Assembly: GCF_900078665.2 (NCBI RefSeq)
Contig: NZ_LT546207.1
Coordinates: 101,240 to 135,656, forward strand
Length of the DNA: 34,417 bases
Direction: 5' to 3'
Source of the DNA: Mycolicibacterium houstonense
Lineage (GTDB): Bacteria > Actinomycetota > Actinomycetes > Mycobacteriales > Mycobacteriaceae
The position numbers and the translations under genes are program-made. Every line of letters starts with the position of its first letter. The stretch's first letter is position 1. Of this stretch, positions 1 to 7,541 are shown piece after piece. The notes beneath the pieces are model-generated. The model worked only from the letters and a program-made list of their open reading frames with translations. It was not told the origin of the DNA and did no database searches.

Positions 1-44
1 CTGGCTGCGCTCGCCACCGTGCGCTTCGACGGCCGCCGTCGCAT
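1..44 (-). CDS. 5' end of an lppW-like lipoprotein gene (partial)
   Basis: Only the first 14 codons are inside the window, read leftward from an ATG at 44-42. The encoded start MRRRPSKRTVASAA is basic and then turns small and hydrophobic, as expected for the beginning of a signal peptide. An AAGGAGG ribosome site lies at 54-48, with a short 3-nt spacing. In Mycobacterium tuberculosis the gene next to rplS on the opposite strand is lppW, a secreted lipoprotein, and this fragment has that position and orientation. Identity therefore rests on gene order; the lipobox and catalytic part lie outside the window. A GTG at 17-15 is an alternative start. Confidence 0.5.
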   Translation of the reverse strand, partial: MRRRPSKRTVASAA

Positions 45-368
45 GGTCCTCCTTGAACCGTCGATGAAGTCCGATGGGCTCTGCGGCACAGGCACATCGG
101 TGGGTGAAAGCCTAACCGCTCGCCTGCGCCGGCGCGTCGTTGGTCAGGCTCGAAGTATGCTGCATCGGTCGCCCCGGATCGGGGGGCCGGACTCACCGGA
201 TTTCACGGTATGGGGACCCGTCTGGCACAATTGACAAGTTGTCTGCGCAGGGCTGGGCCGGCATGCCCGAGTTCCGCTGCGAGATACACCCCGATACACC
301 CGAAAATAGCTTCGGCCGCGCCCCCGTGCGTGCCGCCCGGAGCCGCGAACAACAAGGAAGTGTCACCG
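45..368. other. Divergent intergenic region, lppW-like gene / rplS
   Basis: These 324 bases separate the leftward lppW-like start from rplS. No convincing gene was seen; short frames here show no recognisable protein. Possible signals are a TAGGCT -10-like box for the leftward gene (plus-strand 109-114), a TTGACA at 231-236 that sits inside an 11-bp palindrome GACAA-G-TTGTC (233-243), and a TAGCTT -10-like hexamer at 307-312 that would give rplS a leader of roughly 50 nt. None of these has a properly spaced partner hexamer, so the promoter assignments are weak. Confidence 0.4.
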
Positions 369-710
369 ATGAACACGCTGGACTTCGTCGATCAGGCGTC
401 GCTGCGCGACGACATCCCGACCTTCAGCCCCGGCGACACCGTCAACGTGCACGTGAAGGTGATCGAGGGCTCCAAGGAGCGCATCCAGGTCTTCAAGGGC
501 GTCGTGATCCGTCGCCAGGGTGGCGGCATCCGCGAGACCTTCACCGTGCGTAAGGAGAGCTACGGCGTCGGAGTCGAGCGGACCTTCCCGGTGCATTCGC
601 CCAACATCGATCACATCGATGTCGTGACCCGCGGTGACGTGCGTCGCGCCAAGCTCTACTACCTGCGCGAACTGCGTGGCAAGAAGGCGAAGATCAAGGA
701 AAAGCGCTGA
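369..710 (+). CDS. rplS: 50S ribosomal protein L19
   Basis: Encodes L19, a protein of the large ribosomal subunit that lies at the interface with the 30S subunit. The 113-residue product has the full family length and signature stretches: [16 protein letters not shown] near the N-terminus, [21 protein letters not shown] in the middle, and the basic tail [22 protein letters not shown]. The ATG at 369 is chosen because it matches the known mycobacterial N-terminus (MNTLDFVD) and follows an AAGGAAG site at 354-360 with 8-nt spacing. An in-frame upstream start at 210 would add 53 unrelated residues and is rejected. The lepB gene follows on the same strand, the usual mycobacterial order. Confidence 0.97.
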   Translation: MNTLDFVDQASLRDDIPTFSPGDTVNVHVKVIEGSKERIQVFKGVVIRRQGGGIRETFTVRKESYGVGVERTFPVHSPNIDHIDVVTRGDVRRAKLYYLRELRGKKAKIKEKR

Positions 711-764
711 GCGCGCTGCTCCGCCTGACGAAGCTCTCGTCGCGGGACCGGTCACGACGCTCGC

Positions 765-770
765 TACTGT
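765..770 (+). promoter_or_regulatory. Candidate -10 box for leaderless lepB
   Basis: TACTGT fits the mycobacterial TANNNT -10 consensus and ends 7 nt before the lepB GTG. A transcript would therefore begin at or next to the start codon. There is no good ribosome site in front of this GTG, which supports leaderless initiation. Confidence 0.5.
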
Positions 771-777
771 GGTGCCT

Positions 778-1647
778 GTGACCGGGCCCACCGACTCTGC
801 CGACGCGCGCTCGGACGGCAGCCTCGAATCCGACTCCGATTCCGATTCCGACGCAGCGCAGCCCGCTGACGGGGAAACTCCGGACGAGTCGCCCAAGCGC
901 AAGCACTCCACGGCACGCGAGATCGCCATTCTGGCGTCGATCGCGCTGGTGCTCTATTACGTGACGCTGACGTTCATCGCACGGCCGTACCTGATTCCCT
1001 CGGAATCCATGGAGCCGACGCTGCACGGCTGCGCCGGGTGCGTGGGCGACCGGATCATGGTCGACAAGCTCACCTACCGGTTTTCCGAGCCGGAACCGGG
1101 CGACGTGGTGGTGTTCAAGGGCCCGCCATCGTGGAACGTCGGCTACAAGTCGATCCGGTCGGACAACACCGCCATCCGCTGGGTCCAGAACGCGCTGTCG
1201 TTTGTCGGCTTCGTGCCGCCGGACGAGAACGACCTGGTCAAGCGCGTGATCGCAGTGGGTGGTCAAACGGTGCAGTGCCGTGCCGATACCGGACTGACCG
1301 TCGATGGCAAACGCCTCAACGAGCCGTACCTGGATCCGGCCACGATGATGGCCGATCCGTCCGTGTATCCGTGCCTGGGACCTGAGTTCGGGCCCGTCAC
1401 CGTCCCACCTGACCGGCTGTGGGTGATGGGCGACAACCGGACCCACTCGGCTGACTCACGTGTGCACTGCGACAGCCCGATCAGTCACCCGGGGGAGAAT
1501 CCCGTGCGGGAACGCGTGCTGTGTACCGGCGATCCGATGGCCGGCACCGTTCCGGTGGAGAATGTAATCGGAAAGGCACGGTTCATCGCCTGGCCGCCGT
1601 CCCGCTGGGGCGGCATCAACGGCGTGAACCCGCAGACCGACTCCTAG
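778..1647 (+). CDS. lepB: Type I signal peptidase
   Basis: Encodes the membrane-bound serine protease that cleaves signal peptides from exported proteins at the outer face of the cytoplasmic membrane. The 289-residue product has an acidic, Ser/Asp-rich cytoplasmic head (about 1-40), one transmembrane helix (about 48-68), then the catalytic domain. The nucleophile is Ser77 in PSESMEPT and the general-base lysine is Lys155 in KRVIAVGG; the [12 protein letters not shown] box is also intact. The protein closely resembles M. tuberculosis LepB, which also starts with Val-Thr at a GTG, so the GTG at 778 is preferred over the longer frame from 634 that overlaps rplS. A -10-like TACTGT just upstream suggests a leaderless mRNA in addition to any read-through from rplS. 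Confidence 0.95.
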   Translation: MTGPTDSADARSDGSLESDSDSDSDAAQPADGETPDESPKRKHSTAREIAILASIALVLYYVTLTFIARPYLIPSESMEPTLHGCAGCVGDRIMVDKLTYRFSEPEPGDVVVFKGPPSWNVGYKSIRSDNTAIRWVQNALSFVGFVPPDENDLVKRVIAVGGQTVQCRADTGLTVDGKRLNEPYLDPATMMADPSVYPCLGPEFGPVTVPPDRLWVMGDNRTHSADSRVHCDSPISHPGENPVRERVLCTGDPMAGTVPVENVIGKARFIAWPPSRWGGINGVNPQTDS

Positions 1648-1657
1648 GAGCTGCCCT

Positions 1658-2455
1658 GTGCCTCCAGTGGTGAAGACGTCGTGGCCGCCTCGCACGGTGA
1701 TCCGGAGGTCGTCGGGCCTGCGCACGCTGGAATCCGCGTTGTATCGCAACGGTCTGGGGCCGGTCGCCGGTGTCGACGAGGTCGGGCGCGGCGCCTGCGC
1801 CGGACCGCTGGTGGTGGCGGCCTGCGTGCTCGGGCCCAATCGGATGGACAGCCTGGCCGCCCTGAACGATTCCAAGAAGCTGCTCGAGCGGGAACGTGAA
1901 CGGCTGTTCCCGTTGATCCGCCGGTATGCCCTGGCGTACCACGTGGTGGTCATCCCGTCCGACGAGGTGGACCGGCTCGGCGTCCACGTGGCCAACATCG
2001 AGGGCATGCGCCGTGCGGTGGCGGGCTTGTCGGTGCGGCCCGGATATGTCTTGTCCGACGGGTTTCGGGTGCCCGGCCTGGCGGTGCCCTCCCTGCCGGT
2101 GATCGGGGGAGACGCCGCGGCCGCCTGCATCGCCGCGGCCAGCGTGCTGGCCAAGGTCAGCCGCGATCGGTTGATGGTGGACATGGAGAATCACCATCCC
2201 GGTTACGGGTTCGCCGAGCACAAGGGCTACAGCACGCCCGCCCACACCGCCGCGCTGGCCGAGTTGGGGCCGTGTGTGCAGCACCGGTACTCGTATGTGA
2301 ACGTGCGGCGGGCCGCGGACATCACTGACTGGCGGCGGGGTGCCCAGATAACGGACGTGCGGCGGGATTCGGCACCAATGCGGCATGCTGAAACGGCGTA
2401 CGCAAAGATGGGCGACAAGGCATCAGCACAACCAGAAGGACAGCACACCAGATGA
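1658..2455 (+). CDS. rnhB: Ribonuclease HII
   Basis: Encodes RNase HII, which nicks the RNA strand of RNA-DNA hybrids and starts removal of single ribonucleotides misinserted in DNA. The 265-residue product shows the family metal-binding set: Asp40 and Glu41 in VDEVGRG, Asp134 in SDGFRV, and Asp170 in KVSRDR, plus the [15 protein letters not shown] segment. The GTG at 1658 follows TAGGAG (1645-1650) with 7-nt spacing. The last 45 or so residues are a low-conservation tail, as in other mycobacteria. The stop overlaps the next start as ATGA, so rnhB and the DUF2469 gene are probably translationally coupled. Confidence 0.95.
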   Translation: MPPVVKTSWPPRTVIRRSSGLRTLESALYRNGLGPVAGVDEVGRGACAGPLVVAACVLGPNRMDSLAALNDSKKLLERERERLFPLIRRYALAYHVVVIPSDEVDRLGVHVANIEGMRRAVAGLSVRPGYVLSDGFRVPGLAVPSLPVIGGDAAAACIAAASVLAKVSRDRLMVDMENHHPGYGFAEHKGYSTPAHTAALAELGPCVQHRYSYVNVRRAADITDWRRGAQITDVRRDSAPMRHAETAYAKMGDKASAQPEGQHTR

Positions 2456-2757
2456 GCGCCGAGGATCTCGAGAAGTATGAAACCGAGATGGAGCTCTCGC
2501 TGTACCGCGAATACAAGGACATCGTCGGGCAGTTCAGCTACGTCGTCGAGACCGAGCGCCGGTTCTACCTGGCCAACAGTGTCGAGCTGATTCCGCGTAA
2601 CTCCGAGGGCGAGGTCTACTTCGAGCTGAGGCTCGCCGACGCCTGGGTGTGGGACATGTACCGCCCGGCCCGGTTCGTCAAGCAGGTGCGGGTGATCACC
2701 TTCAAAGATGTGAACATCGAAGAGGTGGAGAAGCCCGAGCTGCGGTTGCCGGAGTAA
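2452..2757 (+). CDS. DUF2469 family protein (Rv2901c-like)
   Basis: Encodes a 101-residue acidic protein of the actinobacterial DUF2469 family, equivalent in position and sequence type to the gene following rnhB in M. tuberculosis. It begins [23 protein letters not shown] and contains the conserved [16 protein letters not shown] stretch. No catalytic motif, signal peptide or membrane segment is visible, so it is predicted to be cytoplasmic. Its molecular function is not known to me. The start ATG overlaps the rnhB stop by four bases, which fixes the start and implies co-expression with rnhB. Confidence 0.93.
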   Translation: MSAEDLEKYETEMELSLYREYKDIVGQFSYVVETERRFYLANSVELIPRNSEGEVYFELRLADAWVWDMYRPARFVKQVRVITFKDVNIEEVEKPELRLPE

Positions 2758-2769
2758 GCAGGCGGGGCC

Positions 2770-4017
2770 ATGGCGACACCGGCAGTTCAGGACGTTCGTG
2801 CCAGGGCTGATGCGGTGCTGGCCCGCCTGCCGGAGGTGCGCGCCTGGCAGGAGCCGCTGTACCGGGATCTGCATCGGCACCCCGAGCTGTCGCACCAGGA
2901 ACGGCGTACCGCAGGCATCGTCGCCGCGCGATTGCGCGAATCCGGGCTGACCGTCCACGAGGGGGTCGGTGGAACCGGTGTGGTCGGAGTGCTCGGCAAC
3001 GGGGACGGCCCGCGGGTGCTGTTGCGTGCGGACATGGATGCCCTGCCGGTGACCGAGGCGACCGGACTGCCGTACGCGAGCTCGCAGGCCGGAGTGATGC
3101 ATGCGTGCGGACACGATGTCCACGTGGCGTGCCTGTTGGGAGCCGCCGACCTGTTCGCCCGTGCGACGGATCAGTGGAGTGGCACCGTGATCGCGGTGTT
3201 CCAGCCCGCCGAAGAAGTCGGCGACGGGGCCCGCGGCATGGTCGACGACGGGCTGGCCGATCTTGTCGGCCCCGTCGATGTGGCGATGGCCCAGCACGTG
3301 TTTCCGGCGCCGGCCGGGCAGCTGCGCACGCGCAGCGGCCCGGTGTTGTCTGCGGCCGACAGCATGAGGATCACTGTCTACGGCCGCGGTGGGCACGGTT
3401 CGATGCCGCATGCCACGGTGGATCCGGTGGTGCTGGCCTCGATGATCGTCATTCGCTTGCAGACGATCGTGTCGCGCGAGGTGGATCCGGCGCAGACGGT
3501 CGTCCTGACCGTCGGCAGCATTCAGGCGGGGGCCAAGAGCAACGTCATCGATGACCACGCGGTGCTGGCGCTCAACCTGCGCACGTTCGACGAATCGGTG
3601 CGCACCGCGGTGCTCGCGGCGATCCGGCGCGTGGTGATCGCCGAGTGCCAGGCGTCCGACTCGCCGCGCGAGCCGGAATTCGAGTTGTACGAGAGCTTTC
3701 CGCTGACCGTCAACGACGATGCGGTGACGGCTCGTGTCGAGGCCGCCTTCGGCGCGTACTTCGGGGACCGGGTGCAGACCATGCCGGCGGCATCCGCCAG
3801 TGAGGACTTCGGCGATATTCCGGCAGCCCTGGATGCGCCCTACACCTATTGGGGGTTCGGCGGTATGGACGAGCAGGCCTTCCGCGCCGCCGTGGCCGCC
3901 GGCCGTGCGGGCGCGGATATCCCGGTGAACCATTCGCCGCGCTTCGCGCCGGTGATCCAGCCGACGCTGGACACCGGCACCCAGGCGCTGGTGGTGGCCG
4001 GGCTCAGTTGGCTTTAG
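2770..4017 (+). CDS. M20-family amidohydrolase (peptidase M20D-like)
   Basis: Encodes a 415-residue zinc-dependent amidohydrolase of the hippurate hydrolase / N-acyl-amino-acid amidohydrolase group (AmiA/AmiB/HipO-like). Visible metal-binding residues are Cys113 and His115 in MHACGHDVH, Glu148-Glu149 in FQPAEE, His176 in AQHVFP, and a C-terminal His in NHSPRF. The catalytic domain is split by a dimerisation insert beginning near SADSMRITVYGRGGHGSMPH. There is no signal peptide. Only 12 nt separate it from the DUF2469 gene, with a weak GGCGGGG ribosome site, so it may be read from the rnhB unit. Its last 14 bases overlap the end of the convergent dienelactone hydrolase gene. The exact N-acyl substrate cannot be told from sequence. 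Confidence 0.88.
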   Translation: MATPAVQDVRARADAVLARLPEVRAWQEPLYRDLHRHPELSHQERRTAGIVAARLRESGLTVHEGVGGTGVVGVLGNGDGPRVLLRADMDALPVTEATGLPYASSQAGVMHACGHDVHVACLLGAADLFARATDQWSGTVIAVFQPAEEVGDGARGMVDDGLADLVGPVDVAMAQHVFPAPAGQLRTRSGPVLSAADSMRITVYGRGGHGSMPHATVDPVVLASMIVIRLQTIVSREVDPAQTVVLTVGSIQAGAKSNVIDDHAVLALNLRTFDESVRTAVLAAIRRVVIAECQASDSPREPEFELYESFPLTVNDDAVTARVEAAFGAYFGDRVQTMPAASASEDFGDIPAALDAPYTYWGFGGMDEQAFRAAVAAGRAGADIPVNHSPRFAPVIQPTLDTGTQALVVAGLSWL

Positions 4018-4708
4018 CCGCCAGGTGCTCGCCGAAGAAGGCGAACACCCGGGACCAGGCGTCGGCGGTGGCCGCCTCGTTGTAGCCGAAGCCGGTGATC
4101 CGCAAAAAAGCCTGGCCGGGCAGTTGGTTGGCGAAGCTGTGGCCGGCGTCGGGGTAGACCTTGATGTCGGCCGGGATGTTCTTCTCGTCGACGATGCGCT
4201 GCAACTTTGCCGGTGCGCCGATACCGGCGGGGTCCCGGCGGCCGAAGCTGGCCACGACCGGACACAAGGCGTCCAGAACCTGGTCGAGCCGTTTGGGCAG
4301 GGGCGTGCCGTAGAACGGGGCGGAGGCACCGAAACCTTTGGGGCCCATGATGAGTGCGAACTGCCCACCCATGCAGAACCCGGCGATGCCGATGCTTCCG
4401 GTGCATTGCGGATGCGCGCGCAGGTGATCCCGAGCGGCCAGAATGTCGTCGAGCGCGCGGCCGCGCTGCGTGAGCAGTTCGCGGAACACTCGGGTGATGC
4501 ATCGGGCCCGGCCGCCGCGGGAGTAGAGGTTGGGGGTGAGTGCCAGATACCCGGCCGCCGCGACCCGCTCGGAGATCGCCTCGTTGTCGGGCCCGTATCC
4601 GATCGCGTCGTGGATGATCACTACCCCGGGCCACGGCCCGTCACCATCGGGGACGTTGAGCAGGGCGTCGATCGGACCGGCCGGAGTGTCCACGGTGATC
4701 GTCGTCAC
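4004..4708 (-). CDS. Dienelactone hydrolase family protein
   Basis: Encodes a 234-residue cytoplasmic alpha/beta-hydrolase of the dienelactone hydrolase family. The catalytic triad is visible as Cys112 (GFCMGG, the Cys nucleophile typical of the family), Asp159 (GRRDP) and His190 (AGHSF). Family members hydrolyse dienelactones in chlorocatechol breakdown, but many actinobacterial homologues have no assigned substrate and nothing nearby encodes that pathway. The start is a GTG at 4708-4706. No ribosome site is evident, but a TAGGCT hexamer ends 7 nt upstream, so a leaderless transcript is likely. It lies 24 nt after the selO gene on the same strand. Its end overlaps the M20 amidohydrolase gene tail to tail. 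Confidence 0.9.
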   Translation of the reverse strand: MTTITVDTPAGPIDALLNVPDGDGPWPGVVIIHDAIGYGPDNEAISERVAAAGYLALTPNLYSRGGRARCITRVFRELLTQRGRALDDILAARDHLRAHPQCTGSIGIAGFCMGGQFALIMGPKGFGASAPFYGTPLPKRLDQVLDALCPVVASFGRRDPAGIGAPAKLQRIVDEKNIPADIKVYPDAGHSFANQLPGQAFLRITGFGYNEAATADAWSRVFAFFGEHLAAKAN

Positions 4709-4715
4709 CTGACCG

Positions 4716-4721
4716 AGCCTA
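4716..4721 (-). promoter_or_regulatory. Candidate -10 box for leaderless dienelactone hydrolase gene
   Basis: Read on the minus strand this is TAGGCT, matching TANNNT. It is followed by 7 nt and then the GTG start at 4708. The same hexamer at nearly the same distance precedes the upstream selO gene. Confidence 0.45.
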
Positions 4722-4732
4722 ACCCGAGCGCT

Positions 4733-6208
4733 TCAGGTTCCGCAGAACGTGCGGTACGGGCCGAAGTCGTCGGGTGCGGGGACGGCATACCGGTCCAGGC
4801 CGGGGCGCTCGTCGTAGGGCGCCGCGAGCGCCCGCATGAGGTGCTCGAACGGGTCGAGGTTGCCGTCACCGGCCGCCTGCAGGGCTTCTTCCACCAGATG
4901 GTTGCGGGGGATGTAGATCGGGTTCACTCGATCCATGGCGTCGGCGTCGGGGTTCAGCGCCAGCCACCGCTCCCGCCACCCGTCGAATCCCGGCCGGTCC
5001 AGTGGCCCGGCATCGCCGCCGCGGGCGACGCGGGCGAGGATGCGCCACGCCGAGGTGTAGTCGAGCCGGTGCTGTTGCAGCAGCGTCAGGATGTCCTCGA
5101 TGAGGGCTTTGGCGGTGGTGACGTCGACGTCGACCGGGAGTCCGAGTTTGGCCCGCATGCCGGCGGTCCAGGCCGCGTCGAACTGAGGGCCGAAGCCGTG
5201 CAGCGCCTCGGTGGCCGGTTCGATGGCGTCCTCGGCGTTCTCGGCGATCAGTGGTAGCAGGGTTTCGGCGAAGCGGGCCAGGTTCCAGGCGGCCACGGTG
5301 GGTTGATTGCCGTAGGCGTACCGGCCGCCATGGTCGATAGAGCTGAATACCGTTGCGGGATCGAAACTTTCCATGAAGGCGCACGGCCCGTAGTCGATGG
5401 TCTCGCCCGAGATGGTCATGTTGTCGGTGTTCATCACGCCGTGCACGAATCCGGCCAGCATCCACTGGGCCAGCAGCGTGGCCTGAGCCGAGATCACCGC
5501 CTGATAGAGCGCCAGGTACGGGTTGTCGGCGTCGGCCGCGGCGGGGTGGTGGCGGGCGATGGCGTGGTCGGCCAGCCGCCGCAACAGCCCGCCATCCCCG
5601 GTGGCCTGAGGGTGCAGGCCGGCGTACTGGAAACTGCCGACCCGCAGATGGCTGCGCGCGATCCGGGCCAGCACCGCACCCGGTAGCAGGGTCTCGCGCC
5701 GGACCTCACGCCCGGTGGCCACCACGGCCAGTGACCGGGTGGTGGGAATACCCATGGCGTGCATGGATTCGCTGACGATGTACTCGCGCAGCATGGGCCC
5801 GACGACGGCCAGGCCGTCGCCGCCGCGGGCGAACGGGGTGCGTCCCGATCCTTTGAGGTGCAGATCCCGCAGGCCGCCATCGGGGCCGGCGAGCTCGCCG
5901 AGGAGCAGGGCGCGGCCGTCGCCCAGGCGCGGGACGAATCCGCCGAATTGGTGCCCGGCGTAGGCCTGGGCGACCGGGGTGGCTCCGTCGGGGACGACGG
6001 TGCCCAACAGCAGGCCGAGCCCCTCGGGGCTGCGCAGCCAGGCCGCATCGAGTCCGAGCTCGGCGGCCAGCGTCTCGTTGAGCACCAGCAGCTGCGGTGC
6101 GGGAGCAGGCTCGGCCTGCCATGCGACGGCCATCTCGGGCAGGTCGCGGGCGAATCGGTTGTCCAGTCCGCCGTGGGAGGGCCCGGTCGTGTCGGGTGCG
6201 ACGCTCAC
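4733..6208 (-). CDS. selO: Protein adenylyltransferase SelO (YdiU/UPF0061)
   Basis: Encodes a 491-residue SelO pseudokinase. Members of this family transfer AMP from ATP to Ser, Thr or Tyr of target proteins and are linked to redox control. Family hallmarks are present: [18 protein letters not shown] (about 83-100), [15 protein letters not shown] (118-132), [20 protein letters not shown] (141-160), and the catalytic segment with Asp262/Asn263 in MNTDNM and Asp272 in IDYGP. The protein ends TFCGT, so a cysteine sits near the C-terminus, where many eukaryotic SelO proteins have selenocysteine. The GTG start at 6208-6206 is preceded by TAGGCT after a 6-nt gap, pointing to a leaderless mRNA. The DUF2237 gene lies 19 nt upstream. 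Confidence 0.93.
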   Translation of the reverse strand: MSVAPDTTGPSHGGLDNRFARDLPEMAVAWQAEPAPAPQLLVLNETLAAELGLDAAWLRSPEGLGLLLGTVVPDGATPVAQAYAGHQFGGFVPRLGDGRALLLGELAGPDGGLRDLHLKGSGRTPFARGGDGLAVVGPMLREYIVSESMHAMGIPTTRSLAVVATGREVRRETLLPGAVLARIARSHLRVGSFQYAGLHPQATGDGGLLRRLADHAIARHHPAAADADNPYLALYQAVISAQATLLAQWMLAGFVHGVMNTDNMTISGETIDYGPCAFMESFDPATVFSSIDHGGRYAYGNQPTVAAWNLARFAETLLPLIAENAEDAIEPATEALHGFGPQFDAAWTAGMRAKLGLPVDVDVTTAKALIEDILTLLQQHRLDYTSAWRILARVARGGDAGPLDRPGFDGWRERWLALNPDADAMDRVNPIYIPRNHLVEEALQAAGDGNLDPFEHLMRALAAPYDERPGLDRYAVPAPDDFGPYRTFCGT

Positions 6209-6214
6209 GTTTCG

Positions 6215-6220
6215 AGCCTA
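6215..6220 (-). promoter_or_regulatory. Candidate -10 box for leaderless selO
   Basis: Minus-strand TAGGCT, then six bases, then the selO GTG. It matches the TANNNT consensus at the distance expected for transcription starting at the start codon. It lies in the short gap after the DUF2237 gene, so selO may have its own promoter. Confidence 0.45.
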
Positions 6221-6227
6221 CGGAGGG

Positions 6228-6614
6228 TCAGAGGCTGCCCAGGTCGTCGGGCACGTCGACCGCGTACTGGCGAAGGACGTCGAGTGGTACGAGGTCGAGG
6301 GTGCGTTCATGGGTGGCGGCCAGCACCACCGGAGCGGCCTGGCCGTCTTCGTGGGCCCGCAGCCAATTCACCGCGGTGACACACCAGCGGTCGCCGGGGG
6401 TCAGGCCGGGAAACCGGAATTGTGGTGCCGGGGTGGACAGGTCGTTACCGATCGACCGCTGGTGTTCCAGGAACTCGGCGGTGACGACGGCGCAGATGGT
6501 GTGCCTGCCGATGTCAGCGTCGCCGGTCGAACAGCATCCGTCGCGGTAGAACCCGGTGAGCGGGTCGGTGCCGCACTCCTCGAGCGGGCCACCGAGCACG
6601 TTGCGATCGGCCAT
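6228..6614 (-). CDS. DUF2237 family protein
   Basis: Encodes a 128-residue protein of the DUF2237 family, whose biochemical role I do not know. The characteristic segments are NVLGGPLEECGTDPLTGFYRDGCC at the N-terminus, HTICAVVTAEFLEHQ, GNDLSTPAPQFRFPGLTPGDRWCVTAVNW, and VVLAATHERTLDLVPLDVL. Conserved cysteines (ECG, DGCCSTG, TICA, RWCV) suggest metal binding or redox chemistry, but that is speculation. The ATG at 6614-6612 is chosen because family homology begins there (MADRNVLGG); a longer frame to 6698 adds non-homologous residues. An AGGAG-type site lies upstream on the minus strand. It lies between the IclR gene (49 nt upstream) and selO. Confidence 0.88.
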   Translation of the reverse strand: MADRNVLGGPLEECGTDPLTGFYRDGCCSTGDADIGRHTICAVVTAEFLEHQRSIGNDLSTPAPQFRFPGLTPGDRWCVTAVNWLRAHEDGQAAPVVLAATHERTLDLVPLDVLRQYAVDVPDDLGSL

Positions 6615-6663
6615 CGCGTCACCGCCTCTCCTGAAGGTCTGTCCCGTGCCTTCACCATTGCCT

Positions 6664-7404
6664 TCACAATGCCGCATGGATGCGCTGCGCGGTGTCACGC
6701 ACCGCGCAGCCGAACATGTCGAATTTGTCGGAGGTGATCCTGCTGCTCGGGCCCGATATCGAGACCGAGCCGATGGGTTCGCGTTGTGCGTTGAGGATGC
6801 TGGCGCCGATCGCGGTGATACCGGTGTTGAGTCCCTGCTCGTTCACCGAGTAGCCACGCGTCCGCACCAATTCGATGGTCTCGCTCAACCGGTCCGGATC
6901 GGTGATCGTGTGTTCGGTCTGTGGCAACAGGCGCTGCGACAGGTAGTTCGCGACGTAGTCGTCGGTGCTGGCGGCGAGGAACGCGATGCCGGTTGCCGAG
7001 GCGTGCAACGGAATTCGTGATCCCAACGGCATGAACGCGCGCAGCGGATGTGGGGTGTCCAGGCGCTCGATGAGGACCAACTCCGGGCCGTCGGGCGCGG
7101 CGAGATGAATGGTCTCGGTGGTGTCGAGCTGTAGCTGGTTGAGGTAGGGGAGCGCGGTTTCGCGCATCAGCTGCTGGTCGCCGGCCCGGCTGCCGACGGA
7201 GAACGCGCGGTAGGTCAGGTTCCACCGGGTGGGTTGTGACGAGGTGGGCCGCAGCCAGCCGATCTCGTGCAGGGTGAGCAGGCAGCGTTGCACGGTGCTC
7301 TTGGGCAGCCCGACGGCGCGGGTGAGCTCGGACAGGCCCACGGGTTGCATCCGTGCGACGGCTTCGAGCACCTGAAACGCGGACACCACGCTGTTCGTCG
7401 ACAT
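6664..7404 (-). CDS. IclR-family transcriptional regulator
   Basis: Encodes a 246-residue regulator with an N-terminal winged helix-turn-helix (about 1-65, including GLSELTRAVGLPKSTVQRCLLTLHEIGW) and a C-terminal IclR effector domain. The latter carries ETIHLAAPDGPELVLIERLDTPHPLRAF and the conserved RGYSVNEQGLNTGITAIGASI block. IclR proteins sense small acids and usually act on the adjacent operon. Here the divergent neighbour is the malonate-type transporter/ligase pair, so malonate or a derivative is a reasonable effector guess. The ATG at 7404-7402 follows a GAGGAGG site. The shared upstream region has two palindromes and a promoter for matC, suggesting control of both directions. Confidence 0.92.
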   Translation of the reverse strand: MSTNSVVSAFQVLEAVARMQPVGLSELTRAVGLPKSTVQRCLLTLHEIGWLRPTSSQPTRWNLTYRAFSVGSRAGDQQLMRETALPYLNQLQLDTTETIHLAAPDGPELVLIERLDTPHPLRAFMPLGSRIPLHASATGIAFLAASTDDYVANYLSQRLLPQTEHTITDPDRLSETIELVRTRGYSVNEQGLNTGITAIGASILNAQREPIGSVSISGPSSRITSDKFDMFGCAVRDTAQRIHAAL

Positions 7405-7426
7405 GCGCCCTCCTCGGCTTCACATA

Positions 7427-7456
7427 TTGACCCGCGGCGCGGATGTGAGCTAGCTT
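7427..7456 (+). promoter_or_regulatory. Candidate matC promoter
   Basis: TTGACC (7427-7432) and TAGCTT (7451-7456) are separated by 18 nt and match the -35 and TANNNT -10 patterns of the main mycobacterial sigma factor. Transcription would start near 7463, about 80 nt before matC. The -10 box is embedded in the palindrome at 7445-7458. Confidence 0.5.
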
Positions 7457-7458
7457 AC
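7445..7458. promoter_or_regulatory. Palindrome over the matC -10 box, candidate IclR operator
   Basis: GTGAGCT-AGCTTAC is a 14-bp inverted repeat with six of seven pairs matching. It covers the putative -10 box, so a bound repressor would block polymerase. It lies between the IclR gene and its divergent target matC. Confidence 0.4.
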
Positions 7459-7480
7459 CCGCACTGGTTCATTCTGTAGA

Positions 7481-7499
7481 CCACTGTGCCACACAGTGG
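7481..7499. promoter_or_regulatory. Perfect 19-bp palindrome, candidate IclR operator
   Basis: CCACTGTG-CCA-CACAGTGG is a perfect inverted repeat with 8-bp arms and a 3-bp spacer. It lies downstream of the putative matC transcription start and upstream of its ribosome site, a position suited to a roadblock repressor. Binding by the adjacent IclR protein is inferred from proximity. Confidence 0.5.
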
Positions 7500-7541
7500 A
7501 CCAGTTGGGAAGCGTAGCTCAACGTTTCGAAAGGCGATGGA

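Noticed and set aside
231..236. TTGACA as a -35 box for rplS
   Set aside because: No TANNNT hexamer lies 16-19 nt downstream, and the hexamer is part of a small palindrome. It is mentioned only in the intergenic entry.
2227..4368. 713-codon open frame on the minus strand
   Set aside because: It runs antisense across rnhB, DUF2469 and the M20 amidohydrolase, all with clear family motifs. It is a product of high GC codon bias and encodes no recognisable protein except where it touches the dienelactone hydrolase region in another frame.
4025..5257. 410-codon open frame on the plus strand
   Set aside because: It is antisense to dienelactone hydrolase and selO, is low-complexity in composition (Gly/Val/Arg-rich) and has no motifs.
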